This document shows positions 1 through 11,547 of a DNA stretch of 64,000 nt, piece by piece (within the stretch, counting starts at the first letter, position 1; every line of letters starts with the position of its first letter). The notes under the pieces were generated by a model. The model was not told where the DNA came from, did not search any database, and saw nothing but the letters and a program-made list of their open reading frames with translations. The stretch is from Janibacter limosus NBRC 16128 (lineage in GTDB: Bacteria > Actinomycetota > Actinomycetes > Actinomycetales > Dermatophilaceae), in the NCBI RefSeq assembly GCF_001570985.1, contig NZ_BCSS01000013.1, forward strand, positions 19,295 to 83,294, in the 5' to 3' direction. A program made the translations under genes and the position numbers.

Positions 1-428
1 TCGACGGCGTCGATGACAGCGGCGACCGCCGCGATCGCCTGCGCGTCGTCGGAACGGACCCAGGCGCGCGGATCCTGCGCGCCGGGCGTCCCGGCCATCC
101 CGGAGTCACGCCACCGGGAGAGTCGGCCCGCGGCCTGGTCCTCACCGAGCACGGTGCTGTGCGCACCGATGGCGGTCATGGCACCCCGCAGCTCATCGCG
201 GCGGAACTCGCCGAGGGTGTCCTCGTGATCGGCGTCGAGGTGGGTCAGCTCGGTCGGGATGACCTCCCCCTGCTCACCGAGCGTGCAGGTGAGCACGTGC
301 ACCTCGTCCCCGGCCGCGACATGGTGGGCGATGGCGACGCCGGTCGCGAGGCTCTCGTCGTCGGGGTGCGCGTGCACGAAGAGCAGCCGGGCGGACCGCC
401 CGGGCACGAGGACCGGCGCAGCGGGCAT
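1..428 (-). CDS. mshB: Mycothiol biosynthesis deacetylase MshB, C-terminus outside window
   Basis: LmbE/PIG-L family zinc deacetylase. MshB removes the acetyl group from N-acetyl-glucosaminyl-inositol in mycothiol synthesis in the cytoplasm. About 142 N-terminal residues are present and the gene runs off the left edge. The N-terminus has a beta-strand followed by HAHPDDE (His21, Asp24), the zinc/catalytic motif, then a GEQGEVIP segment typical of the family. The ATG overlaps the stop codon of the upstream binding-protein gene (ATGA-type overlap), so it is probably translated from the typA-SBP-mshB message. Related family member Mca (mycothiol conjugate amidase) is the alternative; the start LLFVHAHPDDES resembles MshB more. 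Confidence 0.85.
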   Translation of the reverse strand, partial: MPAAPVLVPGRSARLLFVHAHPDDESLATGVAIAHHVAAGDEVHVLTCTLGEQGEVIPTELTHLDADHEDTLGEFRRDELRGAMTAIGAHSTVLGEDQAAGRLSRWRDSGMAGTPGAQDPRAWVRSDDAQAIAAVAAVIDAV

Positions 429-2176
429 CACCGGGACACCCCGATCAAGCCGATCTCCGGGGGCCCGCCGTAGACGGGGTTGCCGGTGAGCGAGGTGACC
501 TCGGTCCCGGCGGCGTAGGTCAGCCGGGTCTGACGGAGCGGGATGTAGACGCCGTCCTCGAGCAGACCGGTGTCGATCGCGGACCACTGGTCAGCGCGCT
601 TCTTGTCATCACTCTCGCCCGCAGCCTTGTCCATGGCCTTGGTGACCTTGTCGTCCGCGAAGAGCCCGTAGTCACGCCCCACCGACGTCTTGGTCAGGTT
701 GATCCGGTCGTCGAAGAGAGGCGGCAGGACGGTGCTCGCCGACGGGAAGTCGGGGCCCCAGTTGGTCCACAGGACGTCGTAGTCCTCGGCAACCTTGCGC
801 GCACCGATCTCGGTGAAGTACTCGTCACCCAGGGCCTTGAGGGTCACCTCGAAGCCGGCGTCCTCCCAGCCGCTCTCGAGGGCCTTCATCGCCTCGTCCA
901 TCGTGCCTCCGCCGCGGTAGGCGACGGAGATCTTGACGGGAGTCCTCACCTTGGCCTCGGCCAGTCGCTTGCTGGCCTGCGCCGCGTCCCCCGAGGGCCC
1001 GTTGTCGACGACACTCTCGTGCGCGGACGGCAGCGCGGAGCCGAGCAGCGACCACGTGGGTGTCCCCGACGCGGCGCCTCGCGCCTGCGTGTAGGCCGCC
1101 CGGTCGGTCGCATCGGCCAGCGCCCGACGCACTGTCGTCGTGCGCATCGCCTTGCTGCGCGTGTTGACCGCGAGGTAGTCGACGACCTGCCCGTCAACCT
1201 GGACGGTCTGCACGGAGTCGCCGGCCTCGTCGAGCGCCGGGCCGAGGACGCTGGGGACGGGGTCGAGGGCGAGCGCACGACCGCCGTCCTCACCGTCGAG
1301 GATGGTCTCGACCGCGTCCTTGGCCTCGACCCCCTCCTTGTGCAGGATCGACGACGGTCCCGGCGTGCGCAGGGGGTCCGACTCCTGGCTCCACGCCGTG
1401 TTGCGCACCCAGGTGCCGCCGCTGCTGGGCGTCCAGCCGTTGGAGAGCTTGTACGGACCCGACGAGAAGGCGTCGTGGGTGGCGTCCTTGTCCTCGTGCG
1501 ACTCCTTGTACGGCGCGAACTCCGGCAGGGAGACGACCTCGTCGAAGTTGCCCACGGACTCGTCGAGGTGGAAGACGACGGTGCGCTCGTCGGTGCACTC
1601 CACAGCCTTGTTGATCAGCCTGCGGGAGGCCTTGGAGGTGCCCCCCTTCGTCAGAGGACCCGGATAGGTGGACGTGCCGTCCTTCTTCTTCGGGATGTCG
1701 AGGAAGGTCAGGGCGTAGCCACTCGAGGGGATGTCCGCGTCGAAGGAGCGGGCGACCCCGTAGCGGACGTCCTCACAGGTGACCCGCGAACCGTCCTGCC
1801 AGGTCACGCCCTTGCGCAGGGTGAAGGTCCACTGCGTCGCGTCCTTGTTGGCCTTGCCCGTGCTCGACGCGAGGTCTCCGGCGAGCTTGCGCTGCCCGGC
1901 GAGGTCGGTCGCCGGCGCGTAGGCGGTGAGCGTGCGCATCCACGTCCTCGACGCGAAGCCTGCGTCCTGACGCTGGGTGATCCGCTGCGGGTCCCACGCC
2001 TGAACGGGACCGGCTGACAGCACCGTCAGCCGGTCCTCGGGGCCACTGATCCGTCCCGTCGACGCGGTGGCCGAGGAGTCCGGGCCACCGTCCGCGTCGT
2101 CGGTGCATGCAGAGACACTCGCCACGAGGGCGAGTGCACCTGTTCCTGCGATGAGTCCTCGAGCGATGCGCCGCAT
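428..2176 (-). CDS. Orphan ABC transporter family-5 substrate-binding lipoprotein
   Basis: 582-residue extracytoplasmic solute-binding protein of the peptide/nickel (SBP_bac_5) family. It starts with a lipoprotein signal peptide: MRR, a hydrophobic stretch, then the lipobox VSAC with Cys24 as the lipidation site. It contains the family's typical segments, such as WTFTLRKGVTWQDG near residue 110. No permease or ATPase genes adjoin it. It sits 13 bp downstream of typA, behind a good ribosome-binding site (GAAGGGAG), and overlaps mshB. Known orphan SBPs of this type either borrow another Dpp/Opp translocator or act in sensing. The two complete Dpp systems to the right are possible partners, which is inference. 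Ligand unknown. Confidence 0.85.
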   Translation of the reverse strand: MRRIARGLIAGTGALALVASVSACTDDADGGPDSSATASTGRISGPEDRLTVLSAGPVQAWDPQRITQRQDAGFASRTWMRTLTAYAPATDLAGQRKLAGDLASSTGKANKDATQWTFTLRKGVTWQDGSRVTCEDVRYGVARSFDADIPSSGYALTFLDIPKKKDGTSTYPGPLTKGGTSKASRRLINKAVECTDERTVVFHLDESVGNFDEVVSLPEFAPYKESHEDKDATHDAFSSGPYKLSNGWTPSSGGTWVRNTAWSQESDPLRTPGPSSILHKEGVEAKDAVETILDGEDGGRALALDPVPSVLGPALDEAGDSVQTVQVDGQVVDYLAVNTRSKAMRTTTVRRALADATDRAAYTQARGAASGTPTWSLLGSALPSAHESVVDNGPSGDAAQASKRLAEAKVRTPVKISVAYRGGGTMDEAMKALESGWEDAGFEVTLKALGDEYFTEIGARKVAEDYDVLWTNWGPDFPSASTVLPPLFDDRINLTKTSVGRDYGLFADDKVTKAMDKAAGESDDKKRADQWSAIDTGLLEDGVYIPLRQTRLTYAAGTEVTSLTGNPVYGGPPEIGLIGVSR

Positions 2177-2189
2177 CGGCGCTCCCTTC

Positions 2190-4085
<1,896 letters not shown>

Positions 4086-4352
4086 GAGCGCGATTGTCTC
4101 AGCAGGAACGGCCTGTGCCCAAATGCTCGGGGGCTGCGTCCCCCTTCGTCCGAGGGCGGAAGCACCTGCGCCACGCGCCGGACAAAGTTCGGAAAAGAGG
4201 TCACGATCCCGCAAAACTGCTGCAGATTTCCCCGCCCGCGCCGGATGTTGGCTAGATTGCCCGCCAACCCCAGTGTGTGGTGGATCACCACCGTGCGCCC
4301 GGGCGTCCCACCCCGGCAAAGGTGCCGGGGCCGGCCACAAGAGCGAGGAAAC
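4086..4352. promoter_or_regulatory. Divergent intergenic region typA / peptide ABC operon 1
   Basis: 267 bp with no gene. It must hold the promoters of both typA (leftward) and the binding-protein gene (rightward). A ribosome-binding site GAGCGAGGAA lies directly before the rightward ATG at 4353. No convincing -35/-10 pair, operator palindrome or riboswitch was recognised by eye. Confidence 0.4.
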
Positions 4353-6011
4353 ATGTCGATGAGGAAAGCAGCCCCGCTGGCCGCTCTGGCAGCAACCGCA
4401 CTGACGCTCAGTGCGTGCGCCGCGAGCGACCGTGACGACTCGGGCTCCGACGGTGGTGACACCGGGGGAACCTTCACCTTCGGCGCCGCGGGCGCCCCGG
4501 AGGTCTTCGATCCCTTCTACGCCACCGACGGCGAGACCTTCCGCGTCACCCGTCAGATCTTCGAGGGCCTCGTCGAGGTCAAGCCCGGGAGCGCCGAGCT
4601 CGGCCCCGGTCTGGCCGAGTCGTGGGAGCCGTCCAAGGACGGCAAGAACTGGACCTTCCACCTCCGCGAGGGTGTGAAGTTCACCGACGGCGAGGTCTTC
4701 GACGGCAAGGCCGTGTGCGCCAACTTCGAGCGGATGGCCAACCAGAACGAAGCGGCCCAGTCCGGCCCGGCCGAGTACTGGAGCACCGGCATGGGTGGCT
4801 TCGGCAAGGACGCCCTCTACGACGGCTGCGAGGTCAAGGACGCCAAGACCGTCGTCATCAAGGTCAAGTCCGCGACCTCGAAGTTCCCGGCGATGCTCTC
4901 CCTGTCCTCCTTCTCGATGCAGTCGCCCAAGGCGCTCACGGAGGGCAAGGCCAACGACGTCAAGACGCAGGGTGAGGGCTTCGTCTACCCGGAGAACTCC
5001 GAGAAGCCCGTCGGCACCGGCCCCTACACGCTGGAGAAGTACGACACCGCCAACAAGACCGTCACGCTCACGCGCAACGACGACTACTGGGGCGAGAAGG
5101 CCAAGACCGCCAAGATCGTCTTCAAGATCATCCCCGACGAGTCGACCCGCCGCCAGGAGCTCGAGGCCGGCAGCATCGACGGCTACGACCTGCCCAACCC
5201 CGTGGACTGGAAGGGCCTGGAGAGCTCCGGCAACAAGGTCGAGATCCGCGACCCCTTCAACATCCTCTACCTGGGCCTGCAGCCGGAGGCCAACGCCAAG
5301 CTCAAGGACGTGCGCGTCCGCCAGGCGATCAACTACGCCATCAACCGCGACCAGCTCGTGAAGTCGCAGCTGCCCGAGGGGGCCACGCCGGCCTCGCAGT
5401 TCATGCCGGACACGGTCAGCGGCTACAACAAGGACCTCAAGCCCTACCCCTACGACACGGCCAAGGCCAAGGCCCTGCTCAAGGAGGCCGGCGCCGAGGG
5501 CATGACTCTGAAGTTCGCCTACCCGAGCGAGGTCACCCGCCCGTACATGCCCAACCCGCAAAAGATCCACGAGGCGATCCGCAAGGACCTCGAGAAGGCG
5601 GGCATCAAGGTCGAGGTCACGACCAAGCCGTGGAACGGCGGCTACCTCGACAACGTCGACGCCCACAGGTACGACGCCTTCCTGCTCGGCTGGACCGGCG
5701 ACTACGACTCCGCCGACAACTTCATCGGCACCTTCTTCGGCAATGCCAAGCTCAACGACTTCAGCACCGTGGCCGGTGGCTACGGCAAGGAGCTGTCGAA
5801 GGAGCTCAAGGACGCGGACTCGACCGTCGACGAGGCCGAGCGCTCGGCCAAGTACGAGGCGATCAACAAGAAGATCGCCGAGGACTACGTCCCGGGTGCA
5901 CCGCTCTCGCACTCCCCGCCGGCCCTCGCGGTCAGCAAGGACGTCGACGGTCTGGTCACCAGCCCGCTGACGGCCGAGGAGTTCTCCACCGTCACCGTCG
6001 GCGGCAAGTGA
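4353..6011 (+). CDS. Peptide/oligopeptide ABC transporter substrate-binding lipoprotein (operon 1)
   Basis: 552-residue SBP_bac_5 family lipoprotein, the extracellular receptor of a Dpp/Opp-type importer. The signal peptide ends in lipobox LSAC (Cys near residue 23), followed by a Ser/Asp/Gly-rich linker. Family signatures include WTFHLREGVKFTDG and RQAINYAINRDQ. The start is the ATG preceded by GAGGAA. It is first in an operon with two permeases and two ATPases. A strong hairpin between it and the first permease gene probably makes the receptor more abundant than the membrane components (inference). The substrate cannot be told from sequence: di- or oligopeptides are the family default, and nickel or opines are alternatives. 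Confidence 0.9.
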   Translation: MSMRKAAPLAALAATALTLSACAASDRDDSGSDGGDTGGTFTFGAAGAPEVFDPFYATDGETFRVTRQIFEGLVEVKPGSAELGPGLAESWEPSKDGKNWTFHLREGVKFTDGEVFDGKAVCANFERMANQNEAAQSGPAEYWSTGMGGFGKDALYDGCEVKDAKTVVIKVKSATSKFPAMLSLSSFSMQSPKALTEGKANDVKTQGEGFVYPENSEKPVGTGPYTLEKYDTANKTVTLTRNDDYWGEKAKTAKIVFKIIPDESTRRQELEAGSIDGYDLPNPVDWKGLESSGNKVEIRDPFNILYLGLQPEANAKLKDVRVRQAINYAINRDQLVKSQLPEGATPASQFMPDTVSGYNKDLKPYPYDTAKAKALLKEAGAEGMTLKFAYPSEVTRPYMPNPQKIHEAIRKDLEKAGIKVEVTTKPWNGGYLDNVDAHRYDAFLLGWTGDYDSADNFIGTFFGNAKLNDFSTVAGGYGKELSKELKDADSTVDEAERSAKYEAINKKIAEDYVPGAPLSHSPPALAVSKDVDGLVTSPLTAEEFSTVTVGGK

Positions 6012-6038
6012 GCCACACCCGTAGGTGACCTCGTGACC

Positions 6039-6072
6039 GGGGCCGCCTCGACCTTCTGGTCGGGGCGGCCCC
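6039..6072 (+). terminator. Intercistronic hairpin after binding-protein gene, operon 1
   Basis: Inverted repeat with 15-bp arms, one mismatch/wobble, and a 4-nt loop (TTCT) starting 27 bp after the binding-protein stop codon. There is no T-run, so it is more likely a partial terminator or mRNA 3'-end stabiliser than a full stop. Such elements commonly raise SBP expression over permease expression. The permease gene follows 31 bp later. Confidence 0.65.
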
Positions 6073-6103
6073 CGTCCGCGATCCACGTCAGGAGCGCACA
6101 CAC

Positions 6104-7111
6104 GTGCTGAAGTTCATCATCCGGCGGCTGCTGCAGCTGGTCGTCGTCCTCTTCGTCCTCTCGATCCTGCTCTTCGCCTGGCTGCGCGCCCTGCCCGGCG
6201 GGGTCGTCTCGGCGATGCTCGGCGAGCGCGCGACGCCCGAGTCCCGCGCCCGGCTGACCGAGGCCTTCGGCCTCAACGAGCCCCTGCCGGTCCAGTACTG
6301 GCGCTTCCTGTCCCGGGCGCTGCAGGGTGACTTCGGTGTCTCCACGGGCGTGCAGCCCGGCCACACGGCCACCAGCATCCTCATCGAGCGCTTCCCCGCG
6401 ACCGTGGAGCTGAGCTTCGTCGCCCTCCTGCTGGCGATCGTCACGGCGATCCCGCTCGGCTACCTCGCCGCCAAGAAGAGGGCCAGCCTCCTCGACAACA
6501 CGTCGATCGTCGTCTCCCTCATCGGCGTCGCGGTCCCCGTCTTCTTCCTGGCCTTCCTGCTGAAGTACGTCTTCGCCATCAAGCTCGGCTGGCTGCCGGT
6601 GTCCGGGCGATCCAGCATCCCCGACGCCACGCACGTCACCGGCTTCTTCGTCCTCGACGGTCTGCTCACCCGGGAGTGGGATGCCGCGTGGGACGCCCTC
6701 AAGCACCTGATCCTGCCCGGCATCGCGCTGGCGTCCATCCCCTTCGCCATGGTCTTCCGCATCACCCGGGCCTCCGTGCTGGAGGTCCTCGACGAGGACT
6801 TCGTGCGCACCGCGCAGGCGAAGGGGCTCAGTCACCGCGTCGTGCGAGGGCGCCACATCATGCGCAATGCACTGCTCCCGGTCATCACCGCCGTCGGCCT
6901 GCAGGTCGGCGCCCTCCTCGCCGGAGCCGTCCTCACCGAGACGGTCTTCAACTTCGGTGGCATCGGCGAGGCCTTGAAGTTCGCCTTCACCCTGCGTGAC
7001 TATCCCGTGCTGCAGCTCCTCGTCTTCGTCGCGGCCCTGACCTATGTGCTCGTCAACCTGCTCGTGGACATCCTGTACGCCGTCGTCGACCCCCGAGTGA
7101 GGACCCGATGA
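6104..7111 (+). CDS. Peptide ABC transporter permease, DppB-like (operon 1)
   Basis: 335-residue inner-membrane permease of the BPD_transp_1 family (DppB/OppB type). It begins with an N-terminal transmembrane helix (RRLLQLVVVLFVLSILLF) and the periplasmic segment GLNEPLPVQYW typical of DppB. The EAA loop, which contacts the ATPases, is seen around TAQAKGLSHRVV. About six transmembrane segments are predicted. A GTG start follows CAGGAG. The stop overlaps the next start (ATGA), indicating translational coupling with the DppC-like gene. Confidence 0.92.
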   Translation: MLKFIIRRLLQLVVVLFVLSILLFAWLRALPGGVVSAMLGERATPESRARLTEAFGLNEPLPVQYWRFLSRALQGDFGVSTGVQPGHTATSILIERFPATVELSFVALLLAIVTAIPLGYLAAKKRASLLDNTSIVVSLIGVAVPVFFLAFLLKYVFAIKLGWLPVSGRSSIPDATHVTGFFVLDGLLTREWDAAWDALKHLILPGIALASIPFAMVFRITRASVLEVLDEDFVRTAQAKGLSHRVVRGRHIMRNALLPVITAVGLQVGALLAGAVLTETVFNFGGIGEALKFAFTLRDYPVLQLLVFVAALTYVLVNLLVDILYAVVDPRVRTR

Positions 7112-8109
7112 ACGACTCCCAGAAGCCGGACCAGCCCCACCGCGGGCTCGGCGCTCGGCGCAAGCAACGCATCGACGACCTCGCGGCCACCAGTGGTACG
7201 ACGACCGTCGCCGAGGCAGGTGCCATCGACGAGTCCGGCGGTGTCGGCCTCATCGCCTCCGCCTGGCGGCGGCTGCGGCGCAACCCGATCTTCCTCACCG
7301 GCCTGGCGATCACCGTCGCCTTCGTCCTGCTGGCGCTGCTCTCCCCGTGGATCGCGCCGCACGACGCGGCCGACAACCCGCTCATCGACAAGGTGAGCCG
7401 CCAGAGCAACCCCGTCCCCGGGCCCGAGCCGGGCTTCCCGCTCGGCGGCGACGACTCCGGACGCGACCTGCTCTCACGCCTGCTCGTCGGCAGCCAGCAG
7501 ACGCTGCTCGTCGGTGTCTGCGCGACGGTCTTCGGGCTCGCCGGCGGACTCGTCCTCGGCACCCTCGCGGGGGCCTTCGGCGGCTGGGTCGACTCCGTCG
7601 TCATGCGCATCGTCGACGTCATGCTCTCGATCCCGTCGCTGCTGCTGGCCGTGTCCATCTCGGCGCTGGCGGCCCGCCCCAGCCAGTGGACGGTGATCAT
7701 CGCCGTGGCCGTCGTGCAGGTGCCGATCTTCGCCCGGCTCCTGCGGGGGTCGATGCTCGCCCAGCGCAGCAAGGACCACGTCCTCGCCGCCCGGGCCCTG
7801 GGTGTCAAGCGGTCGGCGATCATCCTGCGCCACATGCTGCCCAACTCGCTCGGCCCGGTCATCGTGCAGGCGACGCTCGTGCTCGCCACCGCGATCATCG
7901 ACGCCGCCGCGCTGTCCTTCCTCGGCCTCGGCAACCCCGATGACAGCAAGCCCGAGTGGGGCCAGATGCTCGGACAGGCCCAGATGTACATCTACGACCA
8001 CCCGCACCTGGCCTTCTACCCCGCGGCGTGCATCATCGTCGTCGCCCTCGGCTTCACCCTCATGGGTGAGTCGCTGCGCGAGGCACTCGACCCCAAGAGC
8101 AGGCGGTGA
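7108..8109 (+). CDS. Peptide ABC transporter permease, DppC-like (operon 1)
   Basis: 333-residue permease, partner of the preceding DppB-like protein. It has an unusually long, charged cytoplasmic N-terminus of about 60 residues before the OppC-type N-terminal helix (RRNPIFLTGLAITVAFVLL). The conserved PLGGDDSGRDLLSR segment and an EAA loop (AARALGVKRSAI) follow. The ATG overlaps the preceding stop and the stop overlaps the next gene, so the four membrane/ATPase genes form one tightly coupled block. Confidence 0.92.
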   Translation: MNDSQKPDQPHRGLGARRKQRIDDLAATSGTTTVAEAGAIDESGGVGLIASAWRRLRRNPIFLTGLAITVAFVLLALLSPWIAPHDAADNPLIDKVSRQSNPVPGPEPGFPLGGDDSGRDLLSRLLVGSQQTLLVGVCATVFGLAGGLVLGTLAGAFGGWVDSVVMRIVDVMLSIPSLLLAVSISALAARPSQWTVIIAVAVVQVPIFARLLRGSMLAQRSKDHVLAARALGVKRSAIILRHMLPNSLGPVIVQATLVLATAIIDAAALSFLGLGNPDDSKPEWGQMLGQAQMYIYDHPHLAFYPAACIIVVALGFTLMGESLREALDPKSRR

Positions 8110-9167
8110 GCGGCATGACCTCCCCCACGACCTCCACGCCCCGACGCGGTGACGAGCCGCTGCTGTCCGTGCGCGACCTCTCGGTCACCTTCGGCATCAA
8201 GAACGAGCGCCCCTTCACGGCCGTGGACGGCTTGAGCTTCGACGTCCGACCGGGCCAGACCGTCGGTCTCGTCGGTGAGTCCGGCTGCGGCAAGTCGGTC
8301 ACCTCGCTGGCGATCATGGGTCTGCTCCCGCCTCGCGGCAACCGGGTCTCCGGCACCGTCACCTACGACGGAGCGGACCTGCTGTCGCTCTCCGACAAGG
8401 AGATGGCCTCCCGTCGGGGCAAGGACATCAGCATGATCTTCCAGGATCCGCTGTCCTCGCTGAACCCCGTCGTGGCCATCGGCCGTCAGGTGAGCGAGGT
8501 CCTCGAGCGGCACAAGGGCATGTCCCGCAAGGAGGCCATGCCGCACGCCCGCGACATGCTCGACAAGGTGGGCATCCCCGACCCCGACCGTCGGCTGTCC
8601 GAGTACCCGCACCAGCTCTCCGGCGGCATGCGCCAGCGCGCCCTCATCGCGATGGCCCTGGCCTGCGAGCCGAGGCTGCTCATCGCCGACGAGCCGACGA
8701 CCGCTCTGGACGTGACCATCCAGGCGCAGATCCTCGCGCTGCTGCGCGAGCTCGTCGAGGACACCGGGACCGCGCTCGTCATGATCACCCACGACCTCGG
8801 TGTCGTCGCCGGGCTGTGCGACGAGATCAACGTCCTCTACGGCGGACGCCTCGTCGAGCGGGCCGAGCGTCACGACCTCTTCGCCGAGCCGCGTCACCCC
8901 TACACGGGTGGTCTGCTCGCGAGCGTCCCGAGCCTCGACGGCGAACGCGGCGCGCGCCTCACCCCCGTGCCCGGGTCCGTCTCGGACAACCTGCCGTGGA
9001 CGAGCGCCTGCGCCTTCGCCCCGCGGTGTGCCAATGCGAGGGACCACTGTCGCGAGGAGACCCCGGACCTGGCAGTGGTCCCCGGTGGCCGCGCCCTGCG
9101 CTGCTTCAACCCGCTCGCGGGAGAGCCCTCCCCCGCCGAGGGCACGACGACCCAGGAGGTCCGATGA
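8106..9167 (+). CDS. Peptide ABC transporter ATPase, DppD-like (operon 1)
   Basis: ABC ATPase of about 353 residues. Walker A is GESGCGKS, the signature is LSGGMRQR, and Walker B is [12 protein letters not shown], followed by the H-loop region MITHDLGV. The C-terminal oligopeptide-transporter extension with clustered Cys (CAFAPRC...C) is typical of DppD/OppD, where it often binds an iron-sulphur cluster. The GTG at 8106 overlaps the previous stop (GTGA). An ATG three codons later (8115) is an equally possible start. Confidence 0.92.
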   Translation: MSGMTSPTTSTPRRGDEPLLSVRDLSVTFGIKNERPFTAVDGLSFDVRPGQTVGLVGESGCGKSVTSLAIMGLLPPRGNRVSGTVTYDGADLLSLSDKEMASRRGKDISMIFQDPLSSLNPVVAIGRQVSEVLERHKGMSRKEAMPHARDMLDKVGIPDPDRRLSEYPHQLSGGMRQRALIAMALACEPRLLIADEPTTALDVTIQAQILALLRELVEDTGTALVMITHDLGVVAGLCDEINVLYGGRLVERAERHDLFAEPRHPYTGGLLASVPSLDGERGARLTPVPGSVSDNLPWTSACAFAPRCANARDHCREETPDLAVVPGGRALRCFNPLAGEPSPAEGTTTQEVR

Positions 9168-10312
9168 CCACCGACGCCACGACCACCAGCCACCCCACGA
9201 GCAAGGCTCCCGGCGAGGTCCTCGTCGATGTCCGCGGGATCAAGGTCCACTTCCCCATCACCAAGGGGATCATCTTCGACAAGGTCGTGGGCCATGTCTA
9301 CGCGGTCGACGGTGTCGACCTGCAGATCCGACGCGGCGAGACCTACGGACTCGTCGGCGAGTCCGGCTGCGGCAAGTCGACCCTCGGCCGAGCGATCCTG
9401 CACCTCGAGCCCCCGACCGAAGGCACGGTGACCTTCGACGGCCAGCCCATCTCCACGCTCAAGGGCGAGGAGCTGCGCCGCCGGCGCAAGGACCTGCAGA
9501 TGGTCTTCCAGGACCCCATGGGCAGCCTCGACCCGCGTCAGAGCGTCGAGGCCCTCCTCGTCGAGGGGATGAAGGCGCACGGCATCGTCAAGGACGCCAA
9601 GGAGGCGCAGCCGCGCCTGCGTCAGCTGCTCGCCGACGTGGGGCTGCCCACCGCCGCGCTGAAGAAGTACCCGCACGAGTTCTCCGGCGGGCAGCGCCAG
9701 CGCATCGGCATCGCCCGCGCGCTCAGCGTCAACCCGGAGCTGCTCGTCGCCGACGAACCCGTCTCGGCCCTCGACGTGTCCGTGCAGGCCCAGGTCATCA
9801 ACCTCATGTCGGACCTGCAGGAGGAGTACGGCCTCACCTATCTGGTCATCGCGCACGACCTCGCCGTCGTGCGGCACATCTCTGATCGCGTGGGCGTCAT
9901 GTACCTCGGTGGTCTCGTCGAGGAGGCGCCGGCTGACGATCTGTACGCCACCCCGCGACACCCCTACACGCGGGCCTTGCTGTCGGCGGTCCCGGTGCCC
10001 GACCCGGTCGTCGAGGACTCACGGGAGCAGATCCTGCTCAGCGGGGACCTCCCTTCGCCCGCCAACCCGCCCTCGGGCTGCCGCTTCCACACGCGCTGCC
10101 CGTGGCGCCAGGAGACGCGCTGCGACACCGAGCGGCCGCAGCTGCGGGTCGTGGACGGCAGCGAGCACAAGGTCGCCTGCCACTGGGCCGAGCAGATCGA
10201 GTCCGGTGAGATCCAGCCGCACTCGGTGCGGACCGAGATCGACGAGACCGGCGCCCAGCTCGCGGCGAACGCCGAGGCCGAGCGTTTGACGGAGGACCTC
10301 CCCTTCGCCTGA
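9164..10312 (+). CDS. Peptide ABC transporter ATPase, DppF-like (operon 1)
   Basis: 382-residue second ATPase of the system. It has Walker [10 protein letters not shown]-loop VFQDPMGSLDPR, signature FSGGQRQR, Walker B LLVADEPVSALD, and a C-terminal Cys-containing oligo_HPY extension (CRFHTRCPWR). With the DppD-like subunit it forms the heterodimeric motor on the cytoplasmic face. Its ATG overlaps the preceding stop codon. It is the last gene of the operon and is followed by a perfect-stem terminator. Confidence 0.93.
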   Translation: MTTDATTTSHPTSKAPGEVLVDVRGIKVHFPITKGIIFDKVVGHVYAVDGVDLQIRRGETYGLVGESGCGKSTLGRAILHLEPPTEGTVTFDGQPISTLKGEELRRRRKDLQMVFQDPMGSLDPRQSVEALLVEGMKAHGIVKDAKEAQPRLRQLLADVGLPTAALKKYPHEFSGGQRQRIGIARALSVNPELLVADEPVSALDVSVQAQVINLMSDLQEEYGLTYLVIAHDLAVVRHISDRVGVMYLGGLVEEAPADDLYATPRHPYTRALLSAVPVPDPVVEDSREQILLSGDLPSPANPPSGCRFHTRCPWRQETRCDTERPQLRVVDGSEHKVACHWAEQIESGEIQPHSVRTEIDETGAQLAANAEAERLTEDLPFA

Positions 10313-10345
10313 GCGCCCTCCCGTGAGGGACTGCACACGCACGAA

Positions 10346-10381
10346 GGGGGCGCCCCACCGGTGATCCGGTGGGGCGCCCCC
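10346..10381. terminator. Bidirectional terminator between the two convergent peptide-transport operons
   Basis: Perfect inverted repeat with 16-bp arms (GGGGGCGCCCCACCGG) and a TGAT loop, lying between the stop codons of two convergent operons. It is preceded by ACGAAG, giving the ACGAAGGGGG motif that recurs across this window. It has no T-tract, as is common in high-GC actinobacteria. Confidence 0.85.
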
Positions 10382-10401
10382 GCGTTGCGGTGCGTGCGCG
10401 C

Positions 10402-11547
10402 TCAGGCGCCAGCGGTCGAGGTGTCGGCCTCGGGCGCGCCTGCAGCCGCGCCCCCTGCCTGACCGGCCGCGACCGCGTCCGTCTGGTCGACCATGCCCTC
10501 CCCGGCGAAGAGCGAGTCCTGGTCCTGCCCGCTCACGTCCGTGGTCTCGACGATGACCCTCGGCTCGGCGAAGTGGCACCGGGAGGGGTGCTCACCCGCG
10601 CCGTCGGAGCGCAGCTCGAGCAACGGGGTCTCGGTGCGGCAGATGTCCTGGGCCTTCCAGCACCGCGTGTGGAAGTGGCAGCCCGCCGGCGGGTTGGCCG
10701 GCGATGGCACATCCCCCTGCAGCACGATCTGGTCCCGCTTGCCGCGCAGCCGCGGGTCGGGCACCGGCACCGCGGACAGCAGCGCCTGCGTGTAGGGGTG
10801 CGTCGGTCGGGAGTAGATGTCGTCCTCGTCACCGATCTCGACCATCCGGCCGAGGTACATGACCCCGACCCGGTCGGAGATGTGTCGCACGACCGACAGG
10901 TCGTGGGCGATGAAGATGTACGACAGCCCCAGCTCGTCCTGCAGCTTTTCCATCAGGTTGATGACCTGCGCCTGCACGGACACGTCGAGGGCGGACACCG
11001 GCTCGTCGCAGATGAGCACCTTGGGGTTGAGCGCGATGCCACGGGCGATGCCGATGCGCTGACGCTGACCTCCCGAGAACTGGTGTGGGTAGCGGTTGAT
11101 GTGCTCGGGGTTGAGCCCCACGAGCTCCAGCAGCTCCTGCACCCGACGCTTGCGATCGCCCTTGGGCACGACATCGGAGTGGATCTCCAGCGGCTCCGCC
11201 ACGATCTCACCGACGGTGCGTCGAGGGTTGAGCGACGTGTACGGGTCCTGGAAGACGATCTGGATGTCACGCCGCAGCTTGCGCATGTCGCTACCGGACT
11301 GGGCGTACATGTCGATGCCGTCGAAGTCGACGGTGCCCTCGGTGGGGTCCTCGAGCCGCATGAGCAGACGCCCGAGGGTGGACTTGCCACACCCGGACTC
11401 GCCGACGATGCCGAGCGTCTCACCCTTGTAGAGCTCGAAGTCGACTCCGTCGACCGCCTTGACGTGACCCACAGTTCTCTGCAGGACACCGCCCTTGATC
11501 GGGTAGTGCTTCTTCAGGCCGTTGGCCTTGAGGATCACCTCAGGCAT
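10402..11547 (-). CDS. Peptide ABC transporter ATPase, DppF-like (operon 2)
   Basis: 381-residue ABC ATPase with Walker A GESGCGKS, signature FSGGQRQR, Walker B VLICDEPVSALD and the Cys-containing oligopeptide C-terminal extension. The C-terminus adds an Ala/Gly-rich tail of about 30 residues. The start is the ATG (MPEVIL) 6-7 nt after AGGAGG; a TTG one codon upstream is less well placed. It overlaps the end of the DppD-like gene by 8 bp. It is the last gene of the leftward operon and closely resembles the DppF-like subunit of operon 1, consistent with an ancient duplication. Confidence 0.93.
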   Translation of the reverse strand: MPEVILKANGLKKHYPIKGGVLQRTVGHVKAVDGVDFELYKGETLGIVGESGCGKSTLGRLLMRLEDPTEGTVDFDGIDMYAQSGSDMRKLRRDIQIVFQDPYTSLNPRRTVGEIVAEPLEIHSDVVPKGDRKRRVQELLELVGLNPEHINRYPHQFSGGQRQRIGIARGIALNPKVLICDEPVSALDVSVQAQVINLMEKLQDELGLSYIFIAHDLSVVRHISDRVGVMYLGRMVEIGDEDDIYSRPTHPYTQALLSAVPVPDPRLRGKRDQIVLQGDVPSPANPPAGCHFHTRCWKAQDICRTETPLLELRSDGAGEHPSRCHFAEPRVIVETTDVSGQDQDSLFAGEGMVDQTDAVAAGQAGGAAAGAPEADTSTAGA